Shown here in pieces: positions 1-6,895 of a stretch of DNA of 10,324 nt (position 1 is its first letter; each line of letters starts with the position of its first letter). Location of the stretch: positions 1 to 10,324 of the forward strand of contig DAOVGJ010000088.1 of NCBI GenBank assembly GCA_030672465.1, given 5' to 3'. The notes beneath the pieces are model-generated. The model ran no database searches, was not told the DNA's origin, and saw only the letters and a program-made list of their open reading frames with translations. Position numbers and translations under genes: made by a program. The stretch is from Pseudomonadota bacterium (GTDB lineage: Bacteria; Desulfobacterota; BSN033; WVXP01; G020346125).

Positions 1-1283
1 TAGACGTTCTCCCCTCCCGTGATGATCATATTGGCCTTTCTGTCCACGAGATAATAGTAGCCGTCTTCATCTTTCCTTCCCATATCACCAGCCGTGGACC
101 ACTCGCCCTCGAAGGCTTCCCTGGTCTTCTGCGGGTCTTTCCAATATTCCTTGAAGACTATGGGTGTCCTGACAAATATCTCTCCCACTTCACCATCGGG
201 AACTTCCCTTCGGTTCTCATCGAGAATTTTGATCCGGTCTATGCCGAAGATCTCCTTTCCAATGGAGCCGAGTTTCTTCATCTGATCTTCGGGTCGCAAG
301 AGGGTCATCAGGCCCTGTTCCGTCGATCCGTATGCCTCCCAAAGCTCCGCATTCTTGAAGTATTTCATAATTTCAATTTTGGTATCTTTCCTGGCGGGTG
401 CAGAAGAGATGAGAAGCTGGCGGATCGAGCTCACATCGTACTTCCGCTTCACTTCATCGGGAAGGGCGAGCATCATGATGTAGTGGGTAGGGACCAATGA
501 GGTGAAGGTGATCTTCTCTTGGTCGATGGTCCTGAGGAGATCCTCGGGCTCGAAACTGATCATATGATAGACGTAGCAACTTGCCCCCACGTAGGTGTAC
601 GCGAATGAATAGAAGATGGAGTTGATATGGCACATGGGCATCACCAGCATAACCTTATCATCCGGCCTAACGGCCATATTGATATCGTTCAGGATGTACT
701 CTGCGATATTACCCTCGTAGGTTCTCACCACGCCCTTTGGGCGTCCGGTAGTCCCTGACGTATACATAATATTCCAGATATCCGCGGAATCAACGACCAC
801 ATCCGGCTGGCTTGGCGCCCCTCTTTCCATGAGATCCTCGTAGTGGAGATACCCCTCGGGTGGCTTTCCGCTCCCCATATAGACGTAATTCTCTTGGGGA
901 ACGGGCAGCTTATCCCGCATGCCATCTATCATTTCGACGAATTCCTGGGCCACCAGGAAGGCCTTGCTCTCGGAATGGTTGACAATGTACTCTATTTCAG
1001 GTGGGGCCAGGCGAAACATAACGGGAACGGTAATCTGTCCTGCCCTGGCGGAAGCGGCATAGATCTCCATCCATTCTATGCAATTGTAAGCCAGAATGGC
1101 AAAGCGGTCACCCTTTTTCACCCCCATGTCCGATAGGGCATTGGCCAAACGGTTTGCCCTCTCGTCCCATTCCTTGAAGGTTGCCAGCCTGAATTTGTCC
1201 TTGATGGCGACCTTATCGGGGACGTTTATGGCATGCATCTTAACCACGTCTCCCGCATGTAGCCATTTGCTCTTTAATAACAT
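1..1283 (-). CDS. Acyl-CoA ligase (AMP-binding, ANL superfamily), C-terminus cut by window edge
   Basis: This gene encodes an adenylate-forming enzyme that would activate a carboxylic acid to its CoA thioester through an acyl-AMP intermediate, in the cytoplasm. About 427 residues are present. The P-loop motif YTSGTTGRPKGV lies at residues 174-185, the A5-type motif YGSTEQG at about 318-324, a variant A7 motif (STAGDMG) follows, and the visible part ends in the A8 hinge (DRKANMIITGGENV). The C-terminal lid with the catalytic lysine region lies outside the window. ATG at 1281-1283 is chosen because a strong GGAGGG ribosome site lies four bases upstream and a good promoter lies further up. Substrate cannot be read from sequence; the general style is that of medium/long-chain or aryl acid FadD-like ligases. 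It is transcribed divergently from the lipoyl gene group. The family call is firm; the substrate is unknown. Confidence 0.93.
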   Translation of the reverse strand, partial: MLLKSKWLHAGDVVKMHAINVPDKVAIKDKFRLATFKEWDERANRLANALSDMGVKKGDRFAILAYNCIEWMEIYAASARAGQITVPVMFRLAPPEIEYIVNHSESKAFLVAQEFVEMIDGMRDKLPVPQENYVYMGSGKPPEGYLHYEDLMERGAPSQPDVVVDSADIWNIMYTSGTTGRPKGVVRTYEGNIAEYILNDINMAVRPDDKVMLVMPMCHINSIFYSFAYTYVGASCYVYHMISFEPEDLLRTIDQEKITFTSLVPTHYIMMLALPDEVKRKYDVSSIRQLLISSAPARKDTKIEIMKYFKNAELWEAYGSTEQGLMTLLRPEDQMKKLGSIGKEIFGIDRIKILDENRREVPDGEVGEIFVRTPIVFKEYWKDPQKTREAFEGEWSTAGDMGRKDEDGYYYLVDRKANMIITGGENV

Positions 1284-1318
1284 TTTTCCCTCCTCCATGA
1301 CTTTGTGATTTTTTTTGC

Positions 1319-1347
1319 ATTCTAATACCACGTTTTATCATTGTCAA
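1319..1347 (-). promoter_or_regulatory. Sigma70-type promoter of the left acyl-CoA ligase
   Basis: Read on the minus strand, a perfect -35 box TTGACA (1342-1347) is followed after exactly 17 bases by TAGAAT (1319-1324), one mismatch from the consensus -10 box. Transcription would begin near 1312, giving a leader of about 29 bases before the ATG at 1283. This is the clearest promoter in the window. No operator-like palindrome is evident over it. Confidence 0.75.
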
Positions 1348-1521
1348 TCTTTTTTTGCCCTCTTCCAAGAAGGAACGCTCTTTCCCCTCTCGCGTTTGAA
1401 TTCAGATGCATCGGGAGACTTCTCTGGCAGACCCCCTTGGGGACGATGGAGTTTCCGGAGATTGAAAACCAACGAGGTGGGGATTAAACGAGGTATTCTT
1501 TTTTAGGGTATATCCACTACC

Positions 1522-1551
1522 TTGAAAAGATCTTCCATTATCGGCTATCAT
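1522..1551 (+). promoter_or_regulatory. Possible sigma70-type promoter for the small membrane protein gene
   Basis: TTGAAA (1522-1527) is followed after 18 bases by TATCAT (1546-1551), each one mismatch from consensus. Initiation would fall near 1558, downstream of the ATG at 1554. That agrees with using the second ATG, at 1590, as the real start. Confidence 0.4.
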
Positions 1552-1589
1552 CCATGCAGATGTCCCGGCACTTTTCCTCGGAGGTGAAC

Positions 1590-1979
1590 ATGGAAATCCT
1601 TATGGAACCTAAGATCCTCCTTCGCGTCGCCATTTTATTCTTCCTCATATCCCTCCTGATAAACCTCATTCAGCACCATTACTACAGGAGACGGGCGGAT
1701 CGCTTCCTCAACAAGGAAGAGTCACTCTTCCATTCCCTTACAGGACTCCATAACTCCCTGGGCAAGTTGGAGACCGCCTGTGCCCTGGAAATGGAGATCA
1801 CGACTTCCCTGAAAGACATCGGGAAAGCGATTCATATTGCCCGAGCCCAACTGAGCTCCTCCATCGCGGATATCGAGGGCAGCCTCCGTTCTTTCCGAGA
1901 GTATAGGGTGAGGGAAAAAGCACGGGAAAAACACAAACGGGAATTAGATACCTTCCGGGGAAAAAAATTATCGAAATAG
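1590..1979 (+). CDS. Small membrane-anchored coiled-coil protein, unrecognised
   Basis: I do not recognise the family. From the ATG at 1590 the product is 129 residues. A hydrophobic segment at roughly residues 9-25 (LLRVAILFFLISLLINL) is followed at once by HHYYRRR, so by the positive-inside rule the C-terminal part should face the cytoplasm. The remainder is highly charged and helical with heptad-like spacing, suggesting a coiled coil, and ends in a Lys/Arg-rich tail. The start at 1590 is preferred over an in-frame ATG at 1554 because GGAGGTG at 1580-1586 sits at ideal distance, while nothing comparable precedes 1554. It lies 128 bp upstream of the lipoyl-carrier gene on the same strand; a hairpin and a candidate promoter lie in that gap, so co-transcription is uncertain. 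A scaffold or anchor role is conceivable but is speculation. Confidence 0.68.
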   Translation: MEILMEPKILLRVAILFFLISLLINLIQHHYYRRRADRFLNKEESLFHSLTGLHNSLGKLETACALEMEITTSLKDIGKAIHIARAQLSSSIADIEGSLRSFREYRVREKAREKHKRELDTFRGKKLSK

Positions 1980-2017
1980 ACCAGAGATCATGGATCGATC
2001 ATGAGGTCGAGTTTTTA
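1979..2017 (+). terminator. Possible weak intrinsic terminator after the small membrane protein gene
   Basis: Just after the stop codon, TCATG at 1988-1992 can pair with CATGA at 2000-2004 around a seven-base loop, and flanking GACC/GGTC can extend the stem across a bulge of about five bases. GAG and a run of five T residues follow. The stem is short and imperfect, so this is only a candidate. Confidence 0.3.
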
Positions 2018-2053
2018 GAGACATTCGAGAATCCGCAAAATTTCCCTTGTCTT

Positions 2054-2081
2054 TTGCCATGGATTTGGTTATAGAGATAAT
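2054..2081 (+). promoter_or_regulatory. Candidate promoter of the lipoyl-carrier/lipoate-ligase pair
   Basis: TTGCCA (2054-2059) and GATAAT (2076-2081), each one mismatch from the sigma70 consensus, are separated by 16 bases and lie 26 bases before the ATG of the lipoyl-carrier gene. An overlapping alternative is TTGTCT with TATAGA and a 17-base spacer. Either would make the two-gene pair independently transcribed. Confidence 0.45.
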
Positions 2082-2107
2082 GCTCTTCGGAAAAGGAGGA
2101 AATTGCC

Positions 2108-2533
2108 ATGGAAGTAGAAGGGTATCAATTTCCCGATGACCTCTATTACGACAAAGAGCACTATTGGTGTCGTGTGGAGGGGAATGTGGTGGTAATGGGA
2201 ACGACGGACTTCGCCCAAAAAATGGCCGGGGACATCGTCTACGCCCAACTTCCGTTGATTGGTAAATCAGTTAACCAGGGTAAACCCTGCGGCGCCCTTG
2301 AGTCGGGGAAATGGGTGGGTCGAATTTACGCCGTTATATCGGGAAAGGTCGTAGAGGTGAATGAGGAGCTCGATGATAGCCCTGAACTCATCAATCAAGG
2401 ACCCTATGACCGAGGATGGATGTTCAAGGTCGAACCCTCCAACCTCGAGCAAGAATTAAAAAACCTGATGCAAGGGGATGATCTCGTTCAGTTTGTCAAA
2501 TCCGAGATCATTCGAGTAGCAGCAGAGAGGTAA
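2108..2533 (+). CDS. GcvH-like lipoyl-carrier protein
   Basis: The 141-residue product resembles glycine cleavage system H protein, a small carrier whose lipoyl-lysine arm shuttles intermediates or electrons between partner enzymes. Family landmarks in order are HYWCRVEGNVVVMGTTDFAQ (residues 18-37), GDIVYAQLP (41-49), the modification site ALESGKWVGRIYAVISGKVVEVN with Lys68 as the expected lipoyl acceptor, then NEELDDSPELIN and a GWMFKV segment near 103-108. Length matches the family, and the ESxK context is intact. AAGGAGG at 2093-2099 supports the start. The next gene, 34 bp downstream, is a lipoate ligase that is the obvious candidate to modify it. No gcvT, gcvP or lpd is present here, so the protein may be a stand-alone carrier rather than part of glycine cleavage; I therefore give no gene symbol. 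The fold assignment is firm; the pathway is open. Confidence 0.92.
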   Translation: MEVEGYQFPDDLYYDKEHYWCRVEGNVVVMGTTDFAQKMAGDIVYAQLPLIGKSVNQGKPCGALESGKWVGRIYAVISGKVVEVNEELDDSPELINQGPYDRGWMFKVEPSNLEQELKNLMQGDDLVQFVKSEIIRVAAER

Positions 2534-2567
2534 CCAGGTTCCACCCAATAAGGAGAGGATAGATCAG

Positions 2568-3632
2568 ATGTATCTCTTTGACCTGGGAAAGCTTCCCGGC
2601 CAACAATCGATGCTCATTTTCCACGCATTGGCAAGGATGGGAGTGGAAGCATTGGTCATCGTTTCTCCCAAGAGCCCCTTGGCGAGCATCGGATATTTCC
2701 AAGACGCCGAAAGGGAAATCGACCTCTCCTTTTGCAGGGAAAATGGGATTTCTTGTATGAGACGTGAAGTCGGAGGCGGGGCAACCTATCTGGATGAGAA
2801 TCAAATATTCTATCAACTCATATGGAAGAAATCAAATCCACGATTCCCCGTCGAAATGAGACAGATTTTTGAGGGATTGTCAATTCCAGCGTGCGAGACC
2901 TATGGGAAATTCGGCATTGAGGCCTCCTTTAGGCTGGAAAACGATATCGTGACTCGAGAAGGGAAGAAAATTGCCGGTGAAGGAGGTGGAGATATCGGGG
3001 ACTGTATGGTTTTTGTCGGTGGTATCCTCCTCGATTTCAATTATGAGGTCATGAGCAAGATCCTCATGGTCCCCGATGAGAAATTTAGGGATAAGGTCTA
3101 TAAGAGCATGGAGGAAAATGTTACTACCATGAAAAGGGAGCTGGGTGATATCCCCCCGAGGGAGGAGGTCGTTCAAACGTTGATCCGCGAACATGAAAAG
3201 CTGATCGGTACCCTTCAACCGGCGGAGTTGGATAATCGACTTGTGGAGCGCATGAAGACGTTGGAGAAATGGTTTACCTCGGACCGATTTTTATTTAAAA
3301 AGACCCGAAAAATACCGAAAGGGATAAAAATAAAGGGAGGCGTCGAAATCCGTTACGGCATTCATAAGGCCAAAGGAGGCCTCATTAGGACGGTTGAAGA
3401 ATTGCAAGAAGAAAAGATCAGCGAAATCGGGATATCAGGGGACTTCCAATTCTACCCAAAGGACGACCTCGCCTCTATGGAGGTCGAATTGAGAAAGACC
3501 GAATTCGAAGAGGGAAAAGTCCGGAACAAAATCCAACAATTTTATGAGGAGCATCGCATCCAAGCACCCGGTGTCATGCCCGAGGATTTCACAACGGCCA
3601 TCATCCAGTCCCAATCCGAGGGGGCTGAATAG
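2568..3632 (+). CDS. Lipoate-protein ligase, two-domain LplA type
   Basis: The 354-residue protein would adenylate lipoate (or octanoate) and transfer it to a carrier-protein lysine, most likely Lys68 of the upstream GcvH-like protein. The catalytic biotin/lipoate transferase domain occupies about residues 1-240. It contains the signature RREVGGGATYLD at 65-76 (commonly RRxSGGGAVxHD in LplA) and GKKIAG at 132-137, whose Lys134 matches the catalytic lysine. The usual GSA after this motif is replaced by glycine-rich EGGGD. The C-terminal part, about 250-345, has the accessory-domain pattern KAKGGLIRTVEE and KISEIGISGDFQFYPKDDLASME, so both halves found split as LplA/LplB in some prokaryotes are here in one chain. 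AGGAGAGG at 2551-2558 precedes the ATG. Family assignment is secure; whether it uses free lipoate or belongs to a specialised carrier-dedicated subgroup cannot be decided by eye. Confidence 0.92.
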   Translation: MYLFDLGKLPGQQSMLIFHALARMGVEALVIVSPKSPLASIGYFQDAEREIDLSFCRENGISCMRREVGGGATYLDENQIFYQLIWKKSNPRFPVEMRQIFEGLSIPACETYGKFGIEASFRLENDIVTREGKKIAGEGGGDIGDCMVFVGGILLDFNYEVMSKILMVPDEKFRDKVYKSMEENVTTMKRELGDIPPREEVVQTLIREHEKLIGTLQPAELDNRLVERMKTLEKWFTSDRFLFKKTRKIPKGIKIKGGVEIRYGIHKAKGGLIRTVEELQEEKISEIGISGDFQFYPKDDLASMEVELRKTEFEEGKVRNKIQQFYEEHRIQAPGVMPEDFTTAIIQSQSEGAE

Positions 3633-3726
3633 TCCCCTCCCCTCCTCACAATTCATTGCCCATCATTGCCGATACTGTTTGCGCCATCGGCTCCCTCTGC
3701 TCCAAAGGAGTTAAACCTCCGCCGCA

Positions 3727-3760
3727 ATCATGAAGAAACCGGAATGTTGTTTTTCATGAT
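3727..3760 (+). terminator. AT-rich hairpin downstream of the lipoate ligase, possible terminator
   Basis: ATCATGAAGAA (3727-3737) can pair with TTTTTCATGAT (3750-3760) through 11 positions, one a G-T wobble, leaving a 12-base loop. It sits about 95 bp after the lipoate ligase stop and just before repeat copy A. It is AT-rich and lacks a clear downstream T tract, so a protein-binding palindrome is as likely as a terminator. Confidence 0.35.
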
Positions 3761-3770
3761 AGAAACCCCC

Positions 3771-4006
3771 TGTCCCTTCGCTTCAGTACTTCGCGGTCAA
3801 TTGCCCAAATTCCCTTTCGCTCACTGAAAAGAATTTGTGACCATTCTAAAGTTCGCTTCACTGCAAACTCAAAACTCGCCTTTAAGGCTCAAACATTGAG
3901 TTTGCGGCCATTTCGCTTCATTAAGAATGGTTAACCAAAATTCTTTAATGTTCGCTCCAGGGAACCTGGGCACCGACCGGTCCCGAAATCACCTCGGGGG
4001 GTTCGG
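3771..4006 (+). repeat. Structured noncoding repeat, copy A (inverted relative to copy B)
   Basis: The complement of this stretch recurs at 10012-10239, with roughly 85-90% identity by eye and a few one-base indels, so the two are inverted repeats about 6 kb apart. Internally it is nested: ACCATTCT (3840-3847) faces AGAATGGT (3924-3931), GCAAACTCAA (3863-3872) faces TTGAGTTTGC (3896-3905), and GCCTTTAAGGC (3878-3888) forms the centre. The motif TTCGCTTCA recurs directly within both arms. Reading frames are not preserved between copies, pointing to a noncoding element such as a MITE-like or palindromic intergenic repeat. I do not recognise a named family. Confidence 0.85.
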
Positions 4007-4125
4007 AACTAGTTATTCCTCACCCCTTTCGCAGGAAACTTCCATCAATAGTCCGTTGAAAAAGGCATGCGGAAAAATATATATTTGATAATGTAATGAT
4101 TATTGATTGTATTTGGAGAAAGCAA

Positions 4126-4166
4126 AGGTCTTGACGCAAATGGGCTAAAATGATAGTAGGTCTTGA
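4126..4166 (+). repeat. Short direct repeat AGGTCTTGA in AT-rich upstream region
   Basis: AGGTCTTGA occurs at 4126-4134 and again at 4158-4166, 32 bp apart or about three helical turns, upstream of the flavin/iron-sulfur gene. TTGACG overlaps the first copy and recurs at 4182-4187. A possible but poor -10 partner is GATAGT at 4152-4157. This could be an activator or repressor binding arrangement; chance is not excluded in AT-rich DNA. Confidence 0.3.
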
Positions 4167-4314
4167 TAAGAATTTCACAAATTGACGGTCCAACTACTAA
4201 ATACCTGATCATGGAGGGAAGATCGTAGAGATAGTAATACAAGGAGCCACAACACCTCTTTTCACACTAACGTGCTCTTTACCTTCATAAATAATATTTC
4301 CGACAGGAGACAGC

Positions 4315-6876
4315 ATGGATTACGTCGAAAAAATCGAGGCAATTGTTGGAGGGGAAAACGTCCGGACGGATGAGATCGAGAGGCTCTGTTATTCCAGGGA
4401 CCTATCGGTCCACGAGGGGATTCCCGATGTGGTCGTCTTCGCCGAGGGCTCGGAGGAGATTTCCAAAATTCTGGCAATAGCCAATGAGGAAAAGATCCCC
4501 GTGACACCAAGGGGTTCGGGCACGAGCGCCGTAGGGGGGGCCTTGGCCGCGAAGGGCGGGATCCTGCTGGACCTCAGTCGAATGAACCATATTCTGGAGA
4601 TCAACAGGAAGGATGGATATGTCATAGCCGAACCAGGGGTAATCTGCAATAACCTGAATATGGCACTGGCACCCACCCATTTCGTCCCCCCCGATCCCGC
4701 CAGCGCCACCCTCGCTTCCCTAGGGGGTATGGTTTCCACCAATGCCAGCGGAAATCGCGCCTTGAAATACGGGACAACGAAACAGTACGTACTGAGGCTG
4801 GAGGTCGTTCTGGCCGATGGCAGGATCATCACCACGGGATCAACCCTTGCCAAGACCTCCGCCGGATATGACCTGACGCATCTCTTCACCCAGTCAGAGG
4901 GTACCCTGGGCGTGATCACCAAGGTCATCCTGAGAATCTTACCCATGCCTGAATATATTGCCTTTGCCGAGGCGCGGTTTTCGTCGCTCATGGATGCGGG
5001 AAAGGCGGCCGAGGAAATCCTGACTTCCGGCATTGCCCTCTCCTCATGCGAGATATTGGATAAGACATCCATCGATGTGGTCAACAAGGCCATGGGGCTC
5101 AACATTCCGGAAAATGTTGAATGCCTTCTGTTTATCGAAATTGATGGCAAAAAACAGGCCGTAAAAGCCGATATCCGGAAGATCGATAAGATCTGCAAGG
5201 CCAACAACGGAATTGAGAATAAATGGGACGACGACCCCGACAAACGGCTCAAGATGTGGGCAGCACGCCAAGGCATCATCGCCTCCCTATCCAAGGTCAA
5301 GAGGGGCTCAAGGCTCCAGTCCGTCGTGGAGGATTTTGGGGTCCCCATTACCAAGATCCCAGAGACGATACGGGAAATTCAGAAAATCAGCGAAAGACAC
5401 AACTCCCCCATCGCAACCTTTGGCCATATCGGAGACGGGAACCTCCATGCCGTCATCATCTCCGATCCGAGGAACAAATCTGAATGGGATACCGTGAGGA
5501 AGATCGCCAATGATTTCATCGATCTCACCTTGCGGTTCAAGGGGACCCTAACCGCCGAACATGGAATCGGGATGTCGAAATCCCCGTATATTCGCCTGGA
5601 ATTAGGAGAAAGCCACCAGGTCATGAAGGACATAAAGAGGGCGTTGGATCCCAATAATATCCTCAATCCGGGGAAATTAGGCTTCGATGATTCCATACAT
5701 GACATGTATGACAATTTCGCCTTCCAAGGGATTCCGGAAAAAATTCGGAGCTTCGGGAAGGACGTGGATGATGAAATTTTCGCCTGCATCATGTGCGGCT
5801 TCTGTGGAGCGGCATGCCCCGTCTATAAGGAGACCTCCCTCGAATCGAAGAATGCCCGAGGCAGGGTTATCTTGGCCTACAATATGCTTAGGGGAAGGAT
5901 CGAACCATCAAAGGAACTGGCGGAAAGGTTTTATCAGTGTACCATGTGTCTGCATTGTAAGGCGACCTGTCCAGCAGGGATCCAGGTGGCCGATATCGTG
6001 GAATCCGTGCGAAAAAGGTTGGTCGAGGCGGGATACCTACCCGACGTCCACAGAGGCCTCATGGAGAGCATCTCCAAATATGGGAACCCGTTCAATGAGC
6101 CCACCGAGAAGAGGACGGATGTCTATCCATCCACCTATGTTGAGAAGGCCGCTGATATTTTGCTGTTTTTCGGCTGTGTTACCAGCTATCAGGATATTGA
6201 CATCATCCCCAATACCATGGAGATCTTGGATAAGGCCGGCATCGATTATGCCACCATGGGCAATGAGGAACACTGTTGTGGATACGTGGCCTACCTTGTT
6301 GGATCGGATCAATTTAAGGACTATATGGATAATACCCTGAAGCGGATCTCCACATTCAAGCCCAAGACCATTGTGACCACCTGCGCCGGCTGTTACAGGA
6401 CCTTCAAACAGATTTACCCTAAGTATTCCGATTTCAACGTCGAGGTCCTCCATGCCGTCGAATATGTCGAAAGGCTTATCAGCGAGGGGAAAATCCAGTT
6501 CAAGGACGGATTGTCCGGGAAAGTGGCCTATCATGATCCCTGTGATATTGGCAGGCATATGGAGATCTATGAACCGCCCAGAAATATCCTCAAGCATATC
6601 CCTGGTCTGGAGCTCGTGGAGTTTAAGCAGAACCGCAGTCTTGCCAACTGTTGTGGGGGTGGGGGCGGAATGAAGGGTTACGACAACGCCCTGAGTTCAA
6701 CCCTTGCCTACAAGAGAATCAAGGAGGCCTTGGATATCGGCGCCGATACGGTCATCTCCGCATGTCCAGCTTGTAAGAGCAACCTCCATGTCGCCGCTGC
6801 AAGGCTGCGAAAGGAAAAGAAGGGCAGGATCAAGGTGATGGATATCACCGAGGTCGTGGCCCAGGGTATTGAATAA
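4315..6876 (+). CDS. FAD dehydrogenase / HdrD-type iron-sulfur fusion (GlcD-GlcF-like)
   Basis: This 853-residue protein joins two units that are often separate. Residues about 37-180 form the FAD-binding PCMH-type domain (RGSGTSAVGGALA at 66-78; PPDPASATLASLGG at 125-138). Residues about 207-455 form the FAD-linked oxidase C domain, with FGHIGDGNLH at 369-378 and TAEHGIG at 413-419, conserved in the GlcD/D-lactate dehydrogenase family. Two ferredoxin-like clusters follow: Cys491/494/497/501 and Cys542/545/548/552. The C-terminal third carries two complete CCG motifs: Cys621, Cys654-655-Gly, Cys690/693, and Cys743, Cys779-780-Gly, Cys817/820, the pattern that in HdrB/HdrD binds noncubane clusters. 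It probably oxidises a 2-hydroxyacid (D-lactate, glycolate or similar) and hands electrons to an unidentified acceptor. No signal peptide or membrane helix is seen, so it should be cytoplasmic or peripheral. AGGAG at 4305-4309 supports the start. It converges with the next gene, 19 bp apart. Confidence 0.93.
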   Translation: MDYVEKIEAIVGGENVRTDEIERLCYSRDLSVHEGIPDVVVFAEGSEEISKILAIANEEKIPVTPRGSGTSAVGGALAAKGGILLDLSRMNHILEINRKDGYVIAEPGVICNNLNMALAPTHFVPPDPASATLASLGGMVSTNASGNRALKYGTTKQYVLRLEVVLADGRIITTGSTLAKTSAGYDLTHLFTQSEGTLGVITKVILRILPMPEYIAFAEARFSSLMDAGKAAEEILTSGIALSSCEILDKTSIDVVNKAMGLNIPENVECLLFIEIDGKKQAVKADIRKIDKICKANNGIENKWDDDPDKRLKMWAARQGIIASLSKVKRGSRLQSVVEDFGVPITKIPETIREIQKISERHNSPIATFGHIGDGNLHAVIISDPRNKSEWDTVRKIANDFIDLTLRFKGTLTAEHGIGMSKSPYIRLELGESHQVMKDIKRALDPNNILNPGKLGFDDSIHDMYDNFAFQGIPEKIRSFGKDVDDEIFACIMCGFCGAACPVYKETSLESKNARGRVILAYNMLRGRIEPSKELAERFYQCTMCLHCKATCPAGIQVADIVESVRKRLVEAGYLPDVHRGLMESISKYGNPFNEPTEKRTDVYPSTYVEKAADILLFFGCVTSYQDIDIIPNTMEILDKAGIDYATMGNEEHCCGYVAYLVGSDQFKDYMDNTLKRISTFKPKTIVTTCAGCYRTFKQIYPKYSDFNVEVLHAVEYVERLISEGKIQFKDGLSGKVAYHDPCDIGRHMEIYEPPRNILKHIPGLELVEFKQNRSLANCCGGGGGMKGYDNALSSTLAYKRIKEALDIGADTVISACPACKSNLHVAAARLRKEKKGRIKVMDITEVVAQGIE

Positions 6877-6895
6877 AGGTACGATCTGACCCCCC

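Larger units (their letters stand above)
1284..1589. other. Divergent intergenic region between the left ligase and the small membrane protein gene
   Basis: This gap of about 306 bases separates two divergently transcribed genes. It holds the ligase promoter on the minus strand and a weaker plus-strand candidate near its right end. Between about 1385 and 1515 I see no gene, RNA or convincing structure; short reading frames there have no family resemblance. Confidence 0.6.
3633..4314. other. 682-bp noncoding region with hairpin, repeat copy A and AT-rich island
   Basis: No supportable gene lies here. From left to right it holds an AT-rich hairpin (3727-3760), a ~236-bp structured repeat that recurs inverted near the right end of the window (3771-4006), and a markedly AT-rich stretch (about 4070-4300) leading to the flavin/iron-sulfur gene. 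The AT-rich part contrasts with the flanking coding sequence and could be the regulatory region of that gene or a remnant of inserted DNA. Confidence 0.7.

Noticed and set aside
1554..1589. Longer start for the small membrane protein
   Set aside because: No ribosome site precedes 1554, while the ATG at 1590 has a near-ideal one; the candidate promoter would also start transcription after 1554.
3633..4314. CRISPR array or tRNA gene in the large intergenic gap
   Set aside because: The repeats are not regularly spaced direct units, and no cloverleaf or tRNA consensus arms were found.
4389..5354. Long minus-strand frame of 321 residues
   Set aside because: It lies wholly antisense to the clearly conserved FAD domain; its composition is that of a shadow frame.
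5687..6597. Overlapping plus and minus frames of 217 and 186 residues
   Set aside because: They fall inside the iron-sulfur part of the fusion, whose cysteine motifs are intact in the main frame.
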